A stretch of 64,000 nt of DNA from Lycorma delicatula (GCF_047948215.1 NC_134460.1:152549320-152613319), one strand, 5' to 3'. Positions 22,341-33,872 are shown, numbered from the stretch's first letter. The notes: generated by a model from the sequence alone, not told the origin. Numbers and translations are program-made.

Positions 22341-22915
22341 GGATAGTAATAATTTTGTTGAAAGATGTATTAGACGAGCTTACATGCTTATGCAAATATC
22401 TACAAAAAAGTGATTTAACAATTATTGATGCTCATCGGCATTTAAAAATTACAATTAACAAACTGAAAACTCAATATTCGGTACACGAAATCTTTTGTGA
22501 CAATGTAAGAGAAAAATTATCGGAACGTCAGAATGATATAGATTTATCGGCTATAATTCGATTTGTAGAACTTGTATTTTCACTTATAGAGCAGATTTCC
22601 AGTTGAAAAATTAAGAGATCGACAAACATCTGATAATGAAATTATTATAAATTCAGGAAACAATTTGATTTCAAAAAGCAAAATATCAACAGCTTTCCAA
22701 AAAAAATATTCAGAATTTACGGTGAATAAAAACGTATATATTCAGAATTGAAATTTACAATTCTGGAGAAAACTAAACTAGGATCGCTCAATATTTTCAT
22801 CGATACATTAACTTTTATCCAAATTAACCCTGAAAAATCTAACCTTTCCTGTTTATATATTATTATGGGAAGTTTTCAAGCATCCAGCGCAGACTGCGAA
22901 CGTGGATTTTCTGTT
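22341..22915 (+). pseudogene. hAT-type transposase C-terminal region, part 1
   Basis: hAT transposases move elements that make 8-bp target duplications; their C-terminus is a dimerisation domain. Here a frame at 22355-22606 gives LDELTCLCKYLQKSDLTIID, resembling the L--LS--LQ motif of KIAA1586/ZMYM-like hAT-derived proteins. A second frame at 22748-22915 ends with MGSFQASSADCERGFSV, the hallmark SSA-CERGFS motif of the hAT dimerisation domain. The gene is cut exactly there by a LINE (22916-23329) and resumes at 23341 in the same frame. Stops at about 22604-22750 show decay. The N-terminal BED finger and catalytic motifs are absent; the family C repeat abuts the 5' side. Confidence 0.8.
22905..22915. 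repeat. Target-site duplication (left copy)
   Basis: GATTTTCTGTT, 11 bp, repeated exactly at 23330-23340 on the other side of the inserted LINE. Confidence 0.9.
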
Positions 22916-23329
22916 TTTTGTTTTGTATTCAGTCATTTGACTGGTTTGATGCAGCTCTCAAAGATTCCCTACCTAGTGCTAGTCGTTTCATTTCAGTATA
23001 CCCTCTACATCCTACATCCCTAACAATTTGTTTTACATATTCCAAACGTGGCCTGCCTACACAATTTTTTCCTTCTACCTGTCCTTCCAATATTAAAGCG
23101 ACTATTCCAGAATGCCTTAGTATGTGGCCTATAAGTCTGTCTCTTCTTTTAACTATATTTTTCCAAATGCTTCTTTCTTCATCTATTTGCCGCAATGCCT
23201 CTTCATTTGTCACTTTATCCACCCATCTGATTTTTAACATTCTCCTATAGCACCGCATTTCAAAAGCTTCTAATCTTTTCTTCTCAGATACTCCGATTGC
23301 CCAAGTTTCTCTTCCATATAAAGCGACAC
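22916..23329 (-). mobile_element. 5'-truncated RTE-type LINE inserted in the hAT gene, minus strand
   Basis: A 414-bp insertion flanked by an exact 11-bp duplication. On the minus strand it encodes the LINE C-terminus with almost no damage: RETWAIGVSEKKRLEAFEMR, RRMLKIRWVDKVTNEEALRQ, RDRLIGHILRHSGIVALILE, ending ASNQSND and a stop. The element's 3' end (at 22916) reads CAAATGACTGAATACAAAAC followed by AAAA. The 5' side is truncated after the GSETWTIG region, as expected when target-primed reverse transcription ends early. It is nearly identical over this stretch to the copy at 63209-63600, so it is comparatively young. Confidence 0.92.
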
Positions 23330-23340
23330 GATTTTCTGTT
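23330..23340. repeat. Target-site duplication (right copy)
   Basis: GATTTTCTGTT, identical to 22905-22915. Confidence 0.9.
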
Positions 23341-23517
23341 ATGAATTCCATAAAAACAAAATACGGAAACAGACTCGAAAATAAAAACTCAGGTGACCTT
23401 ATGATTAAATTACGTTTACCCATTAGCCAAGAAGTGAATATAAATGAAGATTGCAAAGAATGGTTTTTTTATGAAAGACAGGAGACAAAAAGTTTAAAAA
23501 GTTACGAAAAGTATTAA
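23341..23517 (+). pseudogene. hAT-type transposase C-terminus, part 2
   Basis: Continues the hAT frame broken at 22915. Directly after the right duplication the translation reads MNSIKTKYGNRLENKNSGDL, matching the MN-IKT--RN-L pattern that follows CERGFS in hAT proteins, and runs open to a stop at 23515-23517. Ignoring the LINE and one copy of the duplication, the C-terminal frame is continuous from 22748, so the LINE interrupted a gene whose 3' end was still open. Confidence 0.85.
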
Positions 23518-23520
23518 TCT

Positions 23521-23585
23521 AAAATATAAGAAGTTACCTAATTGTTTTCGTTTACATACGTATACGTATATGAATATATTACAAA

Positions 23586-23635
<50 letters not shown>

Positions 23636-24716
23636 ACAATAAAAACCTTCGCACAAAATTGTTTTTGAATAATTTTTGAAGGCCACAACTGATTTTTGTG
23701 CGTGCAGCTCTGAAAAACATTAAAAGGAACTTTGCTAATGACCATAGTTGATGGCCGCTGTTTCATAACAAAAAAGTATATATATACATATCGTCATATT
23801 GAAGAAAACCAGCTCAAAAACATTCATTTTTATGTTTTCACAATGAAACAACTGTAATTTGTGTATTTTATTTTACGTGGAAGAGTGTAACAAGTTGTAA
23901 TTCATACAGCGGCCGCTAGATGACGACAGTGACAGTATGTGTTTATGACATGACACGTTTATTCTGAGCAAGAGAGTCACATGTCAGTTGTATCTATTGC
24001 AGCAGTGTAAGCGTCGGTTTTTTGTGGAATATTGTCACATTTTAATAAGCGCCTTAGTATGAGTTCGTTTATTTTGGTGAATTCAATCATATTTTGTATT
24101 AGAACAGTTTTCTGCAAAATCTAAGGATAAGTTATTTAATTATTTTGTCGTTTTAATGTATTAATCCGATATAATACAGTATATCCGGTTTGTCCAGAAA
24201 ATATTAACTTTATCTGAAGATATTTTATAATAACATAACATAATCTCTTTTTCATTGAATAAATGAAATAGTAGTTACAGTGAAATCAGGATATTTAGGA
24301 CATATTTATGGTGTGTTTCAGACGTTTATTGCATTTTATATAAGAAAAATGATTAGACGAACACATCTAATTATGAGACTTACCAAAGAGCAACAACCAA
24401 GTAGCAAAAGCAAATAGCATTCCTTTAGAACTATATGGACGTGAAGAAGGTTTGTGTTTTGAAAATACTTTCTTACTTAATTATATAGAGCTATTATACC
24501 TACTTATTTTTGTTGTTGTAATTCAAACTACTTTGTTGCAGGAACTATTACGCATTCTATAACTGAAGAACATTGAAAAAAGAACGTCTCGTGTAATAGT
24601 TATGTATCAATGAAAACCTTCAAACTGGTAAGGCAGAGTAGATGTAATTATACATTATCTTATGTAATTATATGCACCTCACATAAATTATTATTATTAT
24701 ATAATCACTGTTAGTT
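23521..24716. other. AT-rich DNA with (TA)n at 23590-23632
   Basis: Besides the TA run, 23900-24100 is less AT-rich (CAGCGGCCGCTAGATGACGA) and may be leader sequence of the transposon gene that follows, but I cannot demonstrate that. No coding block recognised. Confidence 0.45.
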
Positions 24717-26624
24717 ACAGGAGCCATCTTGCCCAAACCATCGCCTAATCCATTACCTGAAAGTGTGTTTGTTGCGAAGAGTGTAAATAATGAATCAAGC
24801 CTCGGTGAAGCAAGCCATAGTGAACCTTTTGATTCAGATGACTCAAAAGCAGATCCAAATTTTACGTGTCTCATCATCGTCTTCAGTTTCCGATTCCGAT
24901 GAAGATCCTGCTATTTTTTCAGATAATAATGCCAAGAAAATTTGTGTTGTTAAGCACCATTCAGAAACAGAAGAACAGAATGTTAGAAAAAGAAGAATTA
25001 ACAAGGAAAACCGGCAGAAAAATACTTCCAAACGGCTTACAAATAGTGGACAGTCATATAGATCTTTGAAAACAGTCGGAAATGAAGATGGAACAAAAAA
25101 GAGTTTATTTGGTAGTACGTGAGGCTAAGAAAATGGTACCTCCTTGTAATAAAAAATCTCGTATCAAATGTTTTCAAAAGTTTACAGAAGTGTATCGCCA
25201 AAAAATATTTATGGAATATTGACAAACGGGAGAGCTTCAAAGACAACGTGATTTCATATCATCTTGTATGGAGACAGTAAAACCAAAATACAGATATCAA
25301 AATACCCAAAGTTCTTCCTATTTAAATAGAGCCTTACATTTGAACCTAATAGGAAAAAAATCGTGTCTGCAAACTTTTTTTCACGACCAAATTGATAATC
25401 AACTGTAGGATCATACGAACGGTTCAACAAAAGTAAGAGTCAATTACAAAGGGGATATTACAACCAAAAATGAGAGGAAAGCACAACAAGCATGCAACTG
25501 TATCAGAAGACATAAAATATAGTATACGGATTCATATAAACATGATATCACGAATAGAAAGTCATTGATTACTGCAGGTCTGAAACAATAAAAGAGTATA
25601 TAAAAGACAGTAAGACAATCGCTGAGCTCTACAGAAACTACAAGAGCTCATGTCAAGAATAGAATATTTTGTACTCAAATTATTCGATGTACTTTCTATA
25701 CAATATTTAATACAGAACATAACATCGCTTTCTTTAATCTAAAAAAAGACCGGTGTGAACTTTGCTTGCTTTTCTAAACGCTAGTACAGATGAAAAAACT
25801 CAACTTCAGGAAAAGTACGATACTCATCTCAAAGAAAAAGAGCTTTCCAACACGGAAAAAGAAAAGGATAAAACTTTAGAGGGTGTAGCGGGGGTGTATT
25901 ACCTCCAAGCAGTTTTGCCATGTCCCACGGGCAATGCATCCTCATATTATTATACATCAAAATTGAACGTTTTAAATTCAACCGTATACCAGTTGGCAAA
26001 TAACAAAGTTAGCTGTTATGTTTGGCATGACGAACAAGGGCGATGAGGGGATAATGAAATCGGTTCCTGTGTGTGGCACTAAAACACTAAGGCTTACCCT
26101 GAGAAAAAATTAACAGACGTAACACTGATCGGCGACAACTGTACGAGGCAAAATAAAAAACAAGCATTTTCACACTATACATGTTCACCGTTTTAAAATT
26201 AAACATTTAAAAAGTCCGCTCCGATCCATGTTCCTGAACAGTATCTGACACTCTTCAGGCAACCAAAGAAAAATGGCAAGCCGTATTCAGTAGAAGAAAT
26301 GTATTACGAAGATTGTCTCGGCTTAAAATAACTTTTTGCAGAAATAGGCATCAATAATATATTCAAAAACTCTGAAGGTGAAGTAGTTAAAATCACAGAC
26401 GTGAAAATGTTCATGATAGAAAGGATCAGGTCAGAAAAATATTTTATTAGAATTTTTACCGACAGGAGGAATTCTATACTGCATATATTGTAAACTGAAG
26501 GCGGTAGAAAAAAAGACTTTAATTTACTTCAACTAAATAGAGCTTATAAAGACGAAATTACCTATTGCAGAAGCAAAACAAATGGAATACCCTCCTTGAT
26601 AAATAAAAAAGATGTTCATTGATA
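24717..26624 (+). pseudogene. Decayed DDE-like transposon gene of the insect KKD-C-LC family
   Basis: I recognise the protein type but cannot name its superfamily with confidence. In order: GAILPKPSPNPLPESVFVAK after an acceptor-like TTACAG (24714-24720); an acidic serine-rich stretch (SSSSSVSDSDEDPAIFSDNN, about 24873); KSRIKCFQKFTEVYRQKIF (about 25160); LQRQRDFISSCMETVKPKYR; FNTEHNIAFFNLKKDRCELC (about 25710, the KKD-C-LC motif); KYDTHLKEKELSNTEKEKDK; YLQAVLPCPTGNASSYYYTS (about 25905, where relatives have DLQAVL, a likely first catalytic Asp now Y); and DNCTRQNKK (about 26140, matching the DNC-GQNKN motif). After this the conserved HKF--GHTQ segment is missing, while HVPEQYLTLFRQPKKNGKPY and EEMYYEDCLGLK (about 26230-26325) restore the C-terminus. 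Many stops, frameshifts and an internal deletion. Confidence 0.7.
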
Positions 26625-27879
26625 GTTGATCTTACTAAGTTTATTTTTATTTACTTAAAATAAAGTTTTAATTTCGTATCTTTAAATTTATTTCAGAAGT
26701 AACCGTAAAGTAATCCTAAATTCTATAAAAATTATTCAAAAATATACAAATTATTTTGAACAAGACTGTCACATCTTTAAAAATAGGGGTTGAATTTGAA
26801 CACAAGTAAAAACCTAAAGGTTTAGAATGCAGATTAAATTGTCTGCAAGCCGCCTGTAACGATTATGGTTTCTAATTATTTCACGAGACCGCGATCTGAG
26901 TACCTTTCATCAAGTAACATTTTTAAATTCTTCCCCTGAAAATCTGTTAATTTTCAGTCGTGATAGTCTTCTTCTAAACTGACGATACATAAAATTAAAA
27001 TAGAGAAATAAGGTTTTTTTCTTATAGTCGGTAATTTTTAAGTATTAAGAATCATTACAAGAATAGCTAAACAATTCGGTGTATTAAGGCATCATGTAGT
27101 GTAAAGTATAATTTTACTATTCTGGCAACAAACAGTTTTCTGATTCTACATTTTTTCTTTCACGATGAAAGTTAAGAGAAGAAAAAGTAGGCGCATGCAA
27201 GATTTAATCACATATATCACTGAAATTGCTGATAGAAGGCTTTAATGTTGAGAAATAACAGATTAAAGGAACCTTTTTCATTATTTTTGTCTTTTTTTTC
27301 GACATACAGCTGCTTGCTTACTTGCCCATTAGTCGTTTACGTGTTCATTTGAAATGGCTTGAGGTCTTGATTCCATAATTAATTAAACACGGTAAAGCAG
27401 GAAAAACAACGAAAAATCTACTTACGATAGGATTTTATTTTTTTTTAAATCATCTGAGGCTTATCAATAGATTGTTTATTAATTACTTTTATAAAATTAA
27501 ATCTTTATTTAATATCCAGACGTGTAATTTTATCCAAAACAATCACTTAAGTTTAACAAACTGATTTAAACTTTAAACGAACCTAACAATTAAATTTTTA
27601 TTAGTAGGACATTCAACCGTCACACTATTTGTTTTTTATAATTTTTGCGGCCAGCTACGGACCGAATTTAAAATTCCTTATTTCGGAGTTTTATCTGCAT
27701 TTCTAATATTTTAATTTTCAGTCTTTCTCGATGTTCTTAGATGATGTTTTCAACTTTTAAAGAAAAGTACCGTATTACTTTCGGTCGCACGGTGTGGTTG
27801 GGGGGAAGGGTTGAAAATGAATTTTCTTTAGGTTTTGAGGTTTGAGGTATGAGGAGTACGAAAATATCATTCATTTTAA
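26625..27879. other. AT-rich intergenic DNA, nothing recognised
   Basis: May hold 3' non-coding sequence of the preceding transposon; no terminal repeat or other signal was found. Confidence 0.45.
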
Positions 27880-28345
27880 ATGTCCTTTTATATATATATA
27901 TAGGGTTATGTATAAAATTTATTGCTCGAAAATTTCCAAAACTACTAGATCATTTTCACTGAATTTAGATATGCTGTAGTAGTTTATCTGAAATTATGGA
28001 TGTGAAAATTTTATAAAGATTGGTTGAATCGATGTTGAGTTACGCTCAATTTAGGATCGACAACAGACAACACAACCTCAATTTGAGGTTATGTTAATTG
28101 TGTATTTATGTATTTCTCATACGCGCTTTTGCAATGAGTCACAACCGCGAGAGAGTTGAAACTTGATGCTTGAGTGTAGGATCTACTGCTTAATCCTACC
28201 ATGTCACTGTATGGTAGCTTTGTACTCAAACGTATGTAGTGCGTTGTACTCAAAGTCAGTGCGTTTTTGACTGAGAAATAATGAGGGCGTCGGATACAAA
28301 AAGACGGTCTTCTCACGCAGAACTGCACAAGAGTTTTTTTAAAAT
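27880..28345 (+). repeat. Family F repeat, copy 1
   Basis: Homologous to the reverse complement of 54350-54725. Shared blocks: TCGAAAATTTCCAAAACTA, AAGATTGGTTGAATCG, GAGTTACGCTCAATTTA, CAACAGACAACACAACCTCA and CATACGCGCTTTTGCAATGA. No protein recognised. Orientation arbitrary. Confidence 0.75.
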
Positions 28346-30779
28346 AAATTTCTTTGTAAAATATCATCAGCGGGAATATTTCATTCTTCCAGGTATTTTT
28401 TTGTTTCCATGAAGCGGTTCGGTTTAACTTTATTACTGCTGCAAAAATTAAAATTTCTTTTAATTAATTTATTACCATTCATTGAGAAAATGTGCCTGTG
28501 ATAACATTATTTTCGTTATGAATACTTTTGTAAATAAAATAATCCTGTTTTTAGTATATTTCATCATTAAAATGATTTTATTAATCGATCTAATCTTTCA
28601 TTTTCAGGACTAGAATTTTTGTTTCTTTTTTTCATAACATTTTCTAATCGTCCGAATTTTTTAAAGTTAAAAATTCAGATACGTACCGATATTTTGTTGT
28701 ATCATTGAGTTAAAATCCTTTAATTTTCTGTTAACTAATAAAGATTTTTCTTCTAAATACATTGTATTAGTTTTTACGAATTTTCCATTTTATTCGTCCG
28801 AATTTCATTATCTTTTTGTCTTTACCTTTTGGTTGAATTATTTTTCCCAGATATTTAAAACGGTTTGTCATTTTTTCCCTATTTTGTATTTAAAATCTTC
28901 AGTGAATCATTTTGTTAAAATTCAGAGATTATAAAGAAGAAATACTTGTTTAATAAATTAATACATCGACTCCAGTAAACTTGTGATAAAAAAACAGGAA
29001 AATACTTTCCAATTCAAAGGTTCTTTCTTAAAAAAAAAATAAAATAAAATCAAAAGAAAAAGCAGTAATGGTATTAAAGATTGATATCCTTAAAGGATTC
29101 TTTTTTTCATATTTCAACGCGTTCATTATCTACTATCACTGTTTATGTATAATAAGGACTAGATTTTCATATATATTTAGAAATACTTCACCACATATGT
29201 TAAAAGAGATTTTTTTAAGAAGGCTTTGAAATATTAAAAAATTATAAATTAAATGGATTTTATATAGAAATTAATCAGAAAATGATTATGTCACAAAATC
29301 TCTCTCCGCAGAGACTTTTTGTACATTCATATGACAAAATCGTCTAATCAAATTTCTGAACTACAGATGAACTTCAGAACTACCTGATTAGATTAGGGTA
29401 ACCTCAGAATTAATGCCATCTTATCTTACAGGTAGAAGTGTGTTTCCCAAGTCTTTACATGCCAATAGAATGCCTTTAACAGCCTCCTTTGAATGACTAG
29501 ATGAGCGGAAAATGGGATCTCTTTGGTAATGTTCATCGCTTAAGTGTTTCCCAAAAGGTCAGATGGTCGACTTCGCAATCAGAATAATTACCAACTGCGT
29601 TGCGCTTTATTGACGTGAATTCCAAAAACCTAAAATCTTGTCTTGTTTTTATCTTTTTAGATTTCCTATTAAACAAATTATAAATTTTGCCTATTAATTT
29701 TTGTACCTTTACGTGTACGTATTCATTAATTTTATAACTTTAATTATCTCGATGATTTTATAATTTTTTTAAAGTATTTATTTAAAAAATAAATCTTTAG
29801 TCTACAAACTAATAAATTCATTACAAATAGTACTTATAAACTTCATAAGGCAGTAATACTGCCTTTTTTTATGAAATCGAGTGCAAACAAACAACATAAG
29901 GACCGATTTAGTGAAGGAATGAATACAATAATGCACAATTTCCGGTTAGATTTTACAGGGAAAACTTGTCAAAATAACTAAAACGCACATATTATAATAC
30001 ATTTACAATAACGTATTACTACGTAATTACAATATTATAATTACCACGTATGATTTCGTAATGTCATATATGTACCACGGTTGTGCAGAACATCCGTGGT
30101 ACATTACGTTATTGCTCATTTATGTTGTTATATTAATGAAAAAACCACACAAATAAACCGTATTATTTGATAACGTGTCCACATATGAATATTAGGACAT
30201 TTAGATTTAGCCGGGTTCATTAGATTTAATTTTCCAATGTTTTGTACTCCAAGCATTCAAAAAGTAAACCAACTGTAATTTATTAGCTACCCTTAGTTTT
30301 GGATTTCTACATTTAATAAAATAGAGAAATAAAAAACTGAAATACGCTTACTGAAGATAAATATAAATATATTTAAAAATTAGATGCGTTCCTTTCTTAA
30401 ACAATTATAACCATTAGTTATAGTGGAGGGGTGGATTAATAAAAGGAGATTAAAATTTTAAAAAATAAATATGAAATCAATGACGATAATACACACCAAT
30501 TATATATATTAAAAAAAAGTTACCAAAATTTACAAGAGATTACAAAAAATAAATAATATTTTCAACAAAATAAGTAATAACAAAAAATTAATTAAAAATT
30601 TATAGAAAATATAATTATGGAGAGTTCAAATCGACAGTAAAATTTTAGCATAAATAAAATTTTGATCACTTAAATTCTCTATCCGAATTGGTCACGTCGT
30701 CGTTGATATTTGTTGGAGTAAGATAAAAATATAATTTACTCAGGTAATTTATAAATTCTGTTTTTTTTTTTGTTTTTTT
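28346..30779. other. AT-rich intergenic DNA, nothing recognised apart from a short hairpin
   Basis: No transposon protein or family match seen. Less AT-rich at 29400-29620 without any coding signal. Hairpin at 30070-30104. Confidence 0.45.
30070..30104. repeat. Hairpin, 11-bp perfect arms
   Basis: ATGTACCACGG (30070-30080) and CCGTGGTACAT (30094-30104) around a 13-base loop. Confidence 0.85.
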
Positions 30780-30980
30780 ACTCTCCTATCTAGATAGTGC
30801 TGTACCAAAACTATATCTCTAGAAGGGAAAGTTTGTAATCGGTCCAATTTAAGCATATGCGGTTTTCACCGGATATTGGCGTTTAAACATCTAAGGAATC
30901 CCAAAAACCGAATGGAAATTTTTCGGATGTTAAGGTTCGTATGCACGTGGGTGTGATCAGTGTCGGCCTCTAAATCACCT

Positions 30981-30994
30981 TATATCTCCAGAAC
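30981..30994. repeat. Target-site duplication of SINE2 (left)
   Basis: TATATCTCCAGAAC, repeated exactly at 31237-31250. Confidence 0.92.
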
Positions 30995-31236
30995 TTTTCT
31001 TTCTTTTTCCTGTTTAGCCTCCGGTAACTACCGTTTAGATAATACTTCAGAGGATGATATGTATGTGTGAATGAAGTGTAGTCTTGTACATTCTCAGTTC
31101 GACCATTCCTGAGATGTGAGGTTAATTGAAACCCAACCGCCAAAGAACACCGGTATCCACGATCAAGTATTCAAGCCCGTGTAAAAATATCTGGCTTTAC
31201 TAGGACTTGAACGCTGGAACTCTCGACTTCCAAATC
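30995..31236 (-). mobile_element. SINE2, 5'-truncated, minus strand, inserted in family C
   Basis: A 242-bp insertion with exact 14-bp flanking duplications. On the minus strand it begins within the tRNA-like part (GGAAGTCGAGAGTTCCAGCG, then TTCAAGTCCTAGTAAAG, the B box) and ends in the SINE2 tail (ACGGTAGTTACCGGAGGCTA, AACAGGAAAAAG). The A-box segment is missing, fitting truncation during LINE-driven reverse transcription. Confidence 0.92.
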
Positions 31237-31250
31237 TATATCTCCAGAAC
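31237..31250. repeat. Target-site duplication of SINE2 (right)
   Basis: TATATCTCCAGAAC, identical to 30981-30994. Confidence 0.92.
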
Positions 31251-31984
31251 TACTGCACCGAATTTGACCAAACTTGGTCATATTACTTAGATATATATGG
31301 AACATTAATACTATTAAATTTTCAAATCAAAAGGTCAGACAGTAAGGCTGTAGAGCAAGGTAACCCTAAGTATCTCGAGATTTCGACTAATTAACGAATA
31401 TTTTCCTTAGCCGCATTTATTAACGATTAAAAAATAACAATAATTACAAAAAGAATTTTTCTAATCGCACATACTCCAAAAAATGCTAGTTGTAGTAGTC
31501 TACAATGGTGTGACGTCACAGGTGAGCGGTAGAATTAAGTAAATGAATAAAATTTAAAGTGAAAAAAAAAAAAGTAACTCGGTCAGGCCGGGTCTCGAAC
31601 TCCATCGCTCAGTTGACTCGGAATCTGGTGCGTTAAGCTTCGCAGCTTTACCAGACTACCGATCGTACAAGCGAAATTTACTCTTTTTAAGTTACGAAAT
31701 TACATTAGGTTAGTTCGTGCCGAACGACGCCGCTAGTACCGCCACACCGTCGCGAATTAAATATACCGTATTTAATTCGCGTGAGTGTGACGATATTAAA
31801 TCGCGCGCTCGATTTAGTTAGAATCATTGAATTAAATAAACGAAAAAAATATTATATTTAAATAAAATGATAAATAATTTAAATTAAGTTGTGTGTATAA
31901 CACCTCCCACCTGTAGGAGGTGAGAGGTGCACAGACAACATTTGTCATCCTTTCTTGTTTTCATAATCAGTTTCTCGTAATTTC

Positions 31985-33075
31985 TTGTATTCAGTGCCTG
32001 ATCCTGCGCCGCCACAAATAGGACTTCGGTTTCAGCCTTCTGTCATCTACTACGAACCCATAGCAATCCTTATCGACACCGGGTGTCTCTATTCTGATAG
32101 CATATTGACCAGCAAGATTTTACCCACGCCATTCTTCTTTCAACGCTTCTTGGGATATTTGCGTCGTGGTTAATATTCATCAAGTCGTCTTCTAAAGGCC
32201 TTTCAACTCAATTTTCCTGTGGTCTTGTGCATTTTTGTGCAATTCTCAGAGTTTTCCATAGAAATGAAACTACATATTTTGGTTTTCGTTCCATTCTTAA
32301 AATTTGTCTCATGAGTTTATCTTTCTGAATTCTCAATAAAAATTGCTGGAGAGTAACCGAAAATCAACTTATCAAATATATCCTCTGTTATGAGATCGTT
32401 CAGAAACTGAAATACCCAATAATTTTATATTTGATAATTTTATGAACAGCTTTTGAGCATTTTTAAAACTATAAAAAAAAAAACAAAATATTCAAAAATA
32501 TAAAATATTATAATTAAATCTGTTTATCTTCTATTGGTTTTTTTAGAATCTTTGTATACCGCATGGATTTGCCACAATTCTCTGTATCTTTCTTTCCGCG
32601 AGAAGTACGGTCTATCCACTTCTCCTCGCGGATGTACCATTCTCTGCGCCGTGATTAATTTTCTCGTGTTACGATCTGATTCGGTCGGCTGCCTCCGCTT
32701 CTATCCATCCCACGATGCCGAAGCTGTACTTGAGTACGGGCACGGTATGATTTCTGATCGCCGTGATTTTTCTCTTCGAGTTCAACCTGCTTCTTAGGAC
32801 TGACCTTACTGTCCTAACGTCCTTTAGTCAGGTTTTCCTTGGCATCTACATCCTTGATTTGAGGATCCTCTTTCTAACTCAAGTATATGCATACCTCTCC
32901 GTGTTCTAACTGCTTTACGACCGTTATAATCTCGTCGTTATCCCTGGGAATTTATTTCAGCCCTCACTCCTTCTCTAAGAACGATTTTCGCACAGTTATC
33001 CGGTTTTCATTCCATCCCGATGTCGCTACTGAACTCTTCGACTATATGTGTCATCCTATCAAGTTCTTTCGGACT
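31985..33075 (-). pseudogene. LINE reverse transcriptase, R2-like C-terminal region, minus strand
   Basis: Distinct from the RTE copies. The minus strand from 33075 gives degenerate pieces (IVEEFSSDIGMEWKPDNCAK region with shifts), then a clear stretch at about 32770-32590: VRSVLRSRLNSKRKITAIRN, HTVPVLKYSFGIVGWIEAEA, followed after a shift by AQRMVHPRGEVDRPYFSRKE. Many R2-type retrotransposon proteins have the corresponding V--VL-SELN-KNKI-AI-T-AVPVL-Y--GI--W and LHP-ADVDRLY-PRKEGGRG. A more C-terminal block at about 32170-31985 reads SQEALKEEWRG, a stop, then DKDCYGFVVDDRRLKPKSYL and fits the part that precedes the zinc knuckle. The two blocks are separated by about 360 bases including repeat E. 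Frameshifted and truncated at both ends. Confidence 0.7.
32391..32519 (+). repeat. Repeat E, copy 1
   Basis: About 130 bases (TGAGATCGTTCAGAAACTGA, TGAACAGCTTTTGAGCATTT, AATATTCAAAAATATAAAAT) matching 33873-33990 in the same orientation. Lies between the two blocks of the R2-like fragment. Confidence 0.85.
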
Positions 33076-33110
33076 TTTCGCTATTACTTTTAATTATTAT
33101 TTTATTATTA

Positions 33111-33786
33111 CAGTCGAATCCCTATATAACGTAATCGATAATCGTGGTGAAAATTCGTTAAATAGACGTTTACGTTATATCGAGGTTTGTTACGTTAAAA
33201 GTTTCCTAAGAATTCTATTTGTTATGTCTACGTAATGTTGATAATGTCTCATTTAGATAAATGAATGAAAATCTGCACAGTAATTTTAGTGCTCTGCGTT
33301 AGTTAATGAATTTCGGTAAATTCCACTAGTTTAATGTATAGGCAGACAGTAACTGCTGAATACGCGTTTAAATCTTCTGTTAGGATTTTACTGTTAACGG
33401 GTTATAAGAAAATCTTGGGAATTCTCACTTTACCAAATCAAAAAAAATAACCTGTCTTTCATGATTGTTGTCAAGAATACTTTGCTTTTGTATATAGGTA
33501 CAATTTAGGCACGAAAACAAAAGAATAACCTTAAACTCACAGAGATGTCCAAAATACTATATTTAATGTCATTATTTAAAAAAAAAAACATTTCGTAAAA
33601 TTACGGTATGTGATTACATATTGTATTATAATATGCATTGTGTCACCATTTCGTTATGTAGAGTATGAATACGTTAAATACAGGTATATTTATACGTAGT
33701 TTTATTAAAATGTCACGGTGCAATAAAAAAGTGCGTAAAATCGAGGTTTTCGTAACATCAAGATTCGTTATATAGAGGTTTGACGA
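33111..33786. mobile_element. Pogo/Tigger-like MITE
   Basis: Left end CAGTCGAATCCCTATATAAC and reverse-complemented right end TCGTCAAACCTCTATATAAC form imperfect terminal inverted repeats preceded by TA on the left (33109-33110) and followed by TA on the right (33787-33788). Sub-terminal GTTATAT / CGAGGTTT motifs repeat at both ends. CAGTCGAACCTC-ATATAACG is the usual end sequence of pogo/Tigger elements. 676 bp, no transposase: a non-autonomous copy. Confidence 0.8.
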
Positions 33787-33872
33787 TATTATTAATATTA
33801 ACATTATGTTTACTTAAGATTTTCTTTTACTAGTAGTGTTAAATTTACGCTTAGTAATTCCCCTGTACGTGA

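Larger units (their letters stand above)
30780..31900 (-). repeat. Family C long repeat, copy 2 (near full length, split by SINE2)
   Basis: Reverse orientation to the 21.8- and 36.7-kb copies. 30785-30980 matches 37200-36990 reversed (AAGGGAAAGTTTGTAATCGG, CTCTAAATCACCTTATATCT). 31251-31440 continues it (CCGAATTTGACCAAACTTGG, GTAGAGCAAGGTAACCCTA). 31470-31890 is the head, reversed, with GGTCAGGCCGGGTCTCGAAC corresponding to GAGTTCGTAACCCGGCCAGA. A SINE2 with an exact 14-bp duplication interrupts it at 30995-31236. Removing the SINE leaves an element of roughly 870 bp. Confidence 0.75.

Noticed and set aside
22918..23250. 110-codon plus-strand open frame
   Set aside because: Antisense shadow of the inserted LINE, whose minus-strand translation has the recognised motifs.
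23494..23766. 90-codon minus-strand open frame
   Set aside because: Largely the translation of a TA microsatellite (repeated YI).
28089..28367. 92-codon minus-strand open frame
   Set aside because: Lies almost entirely within family F, a non-coding repeat with a second copy that does not keep the frame.
32534..33093. Plus-strand open frames of 68-87 codons
   Set aside because: Shadows of the minus-strand R2-like reverse-transcriptase fragment.
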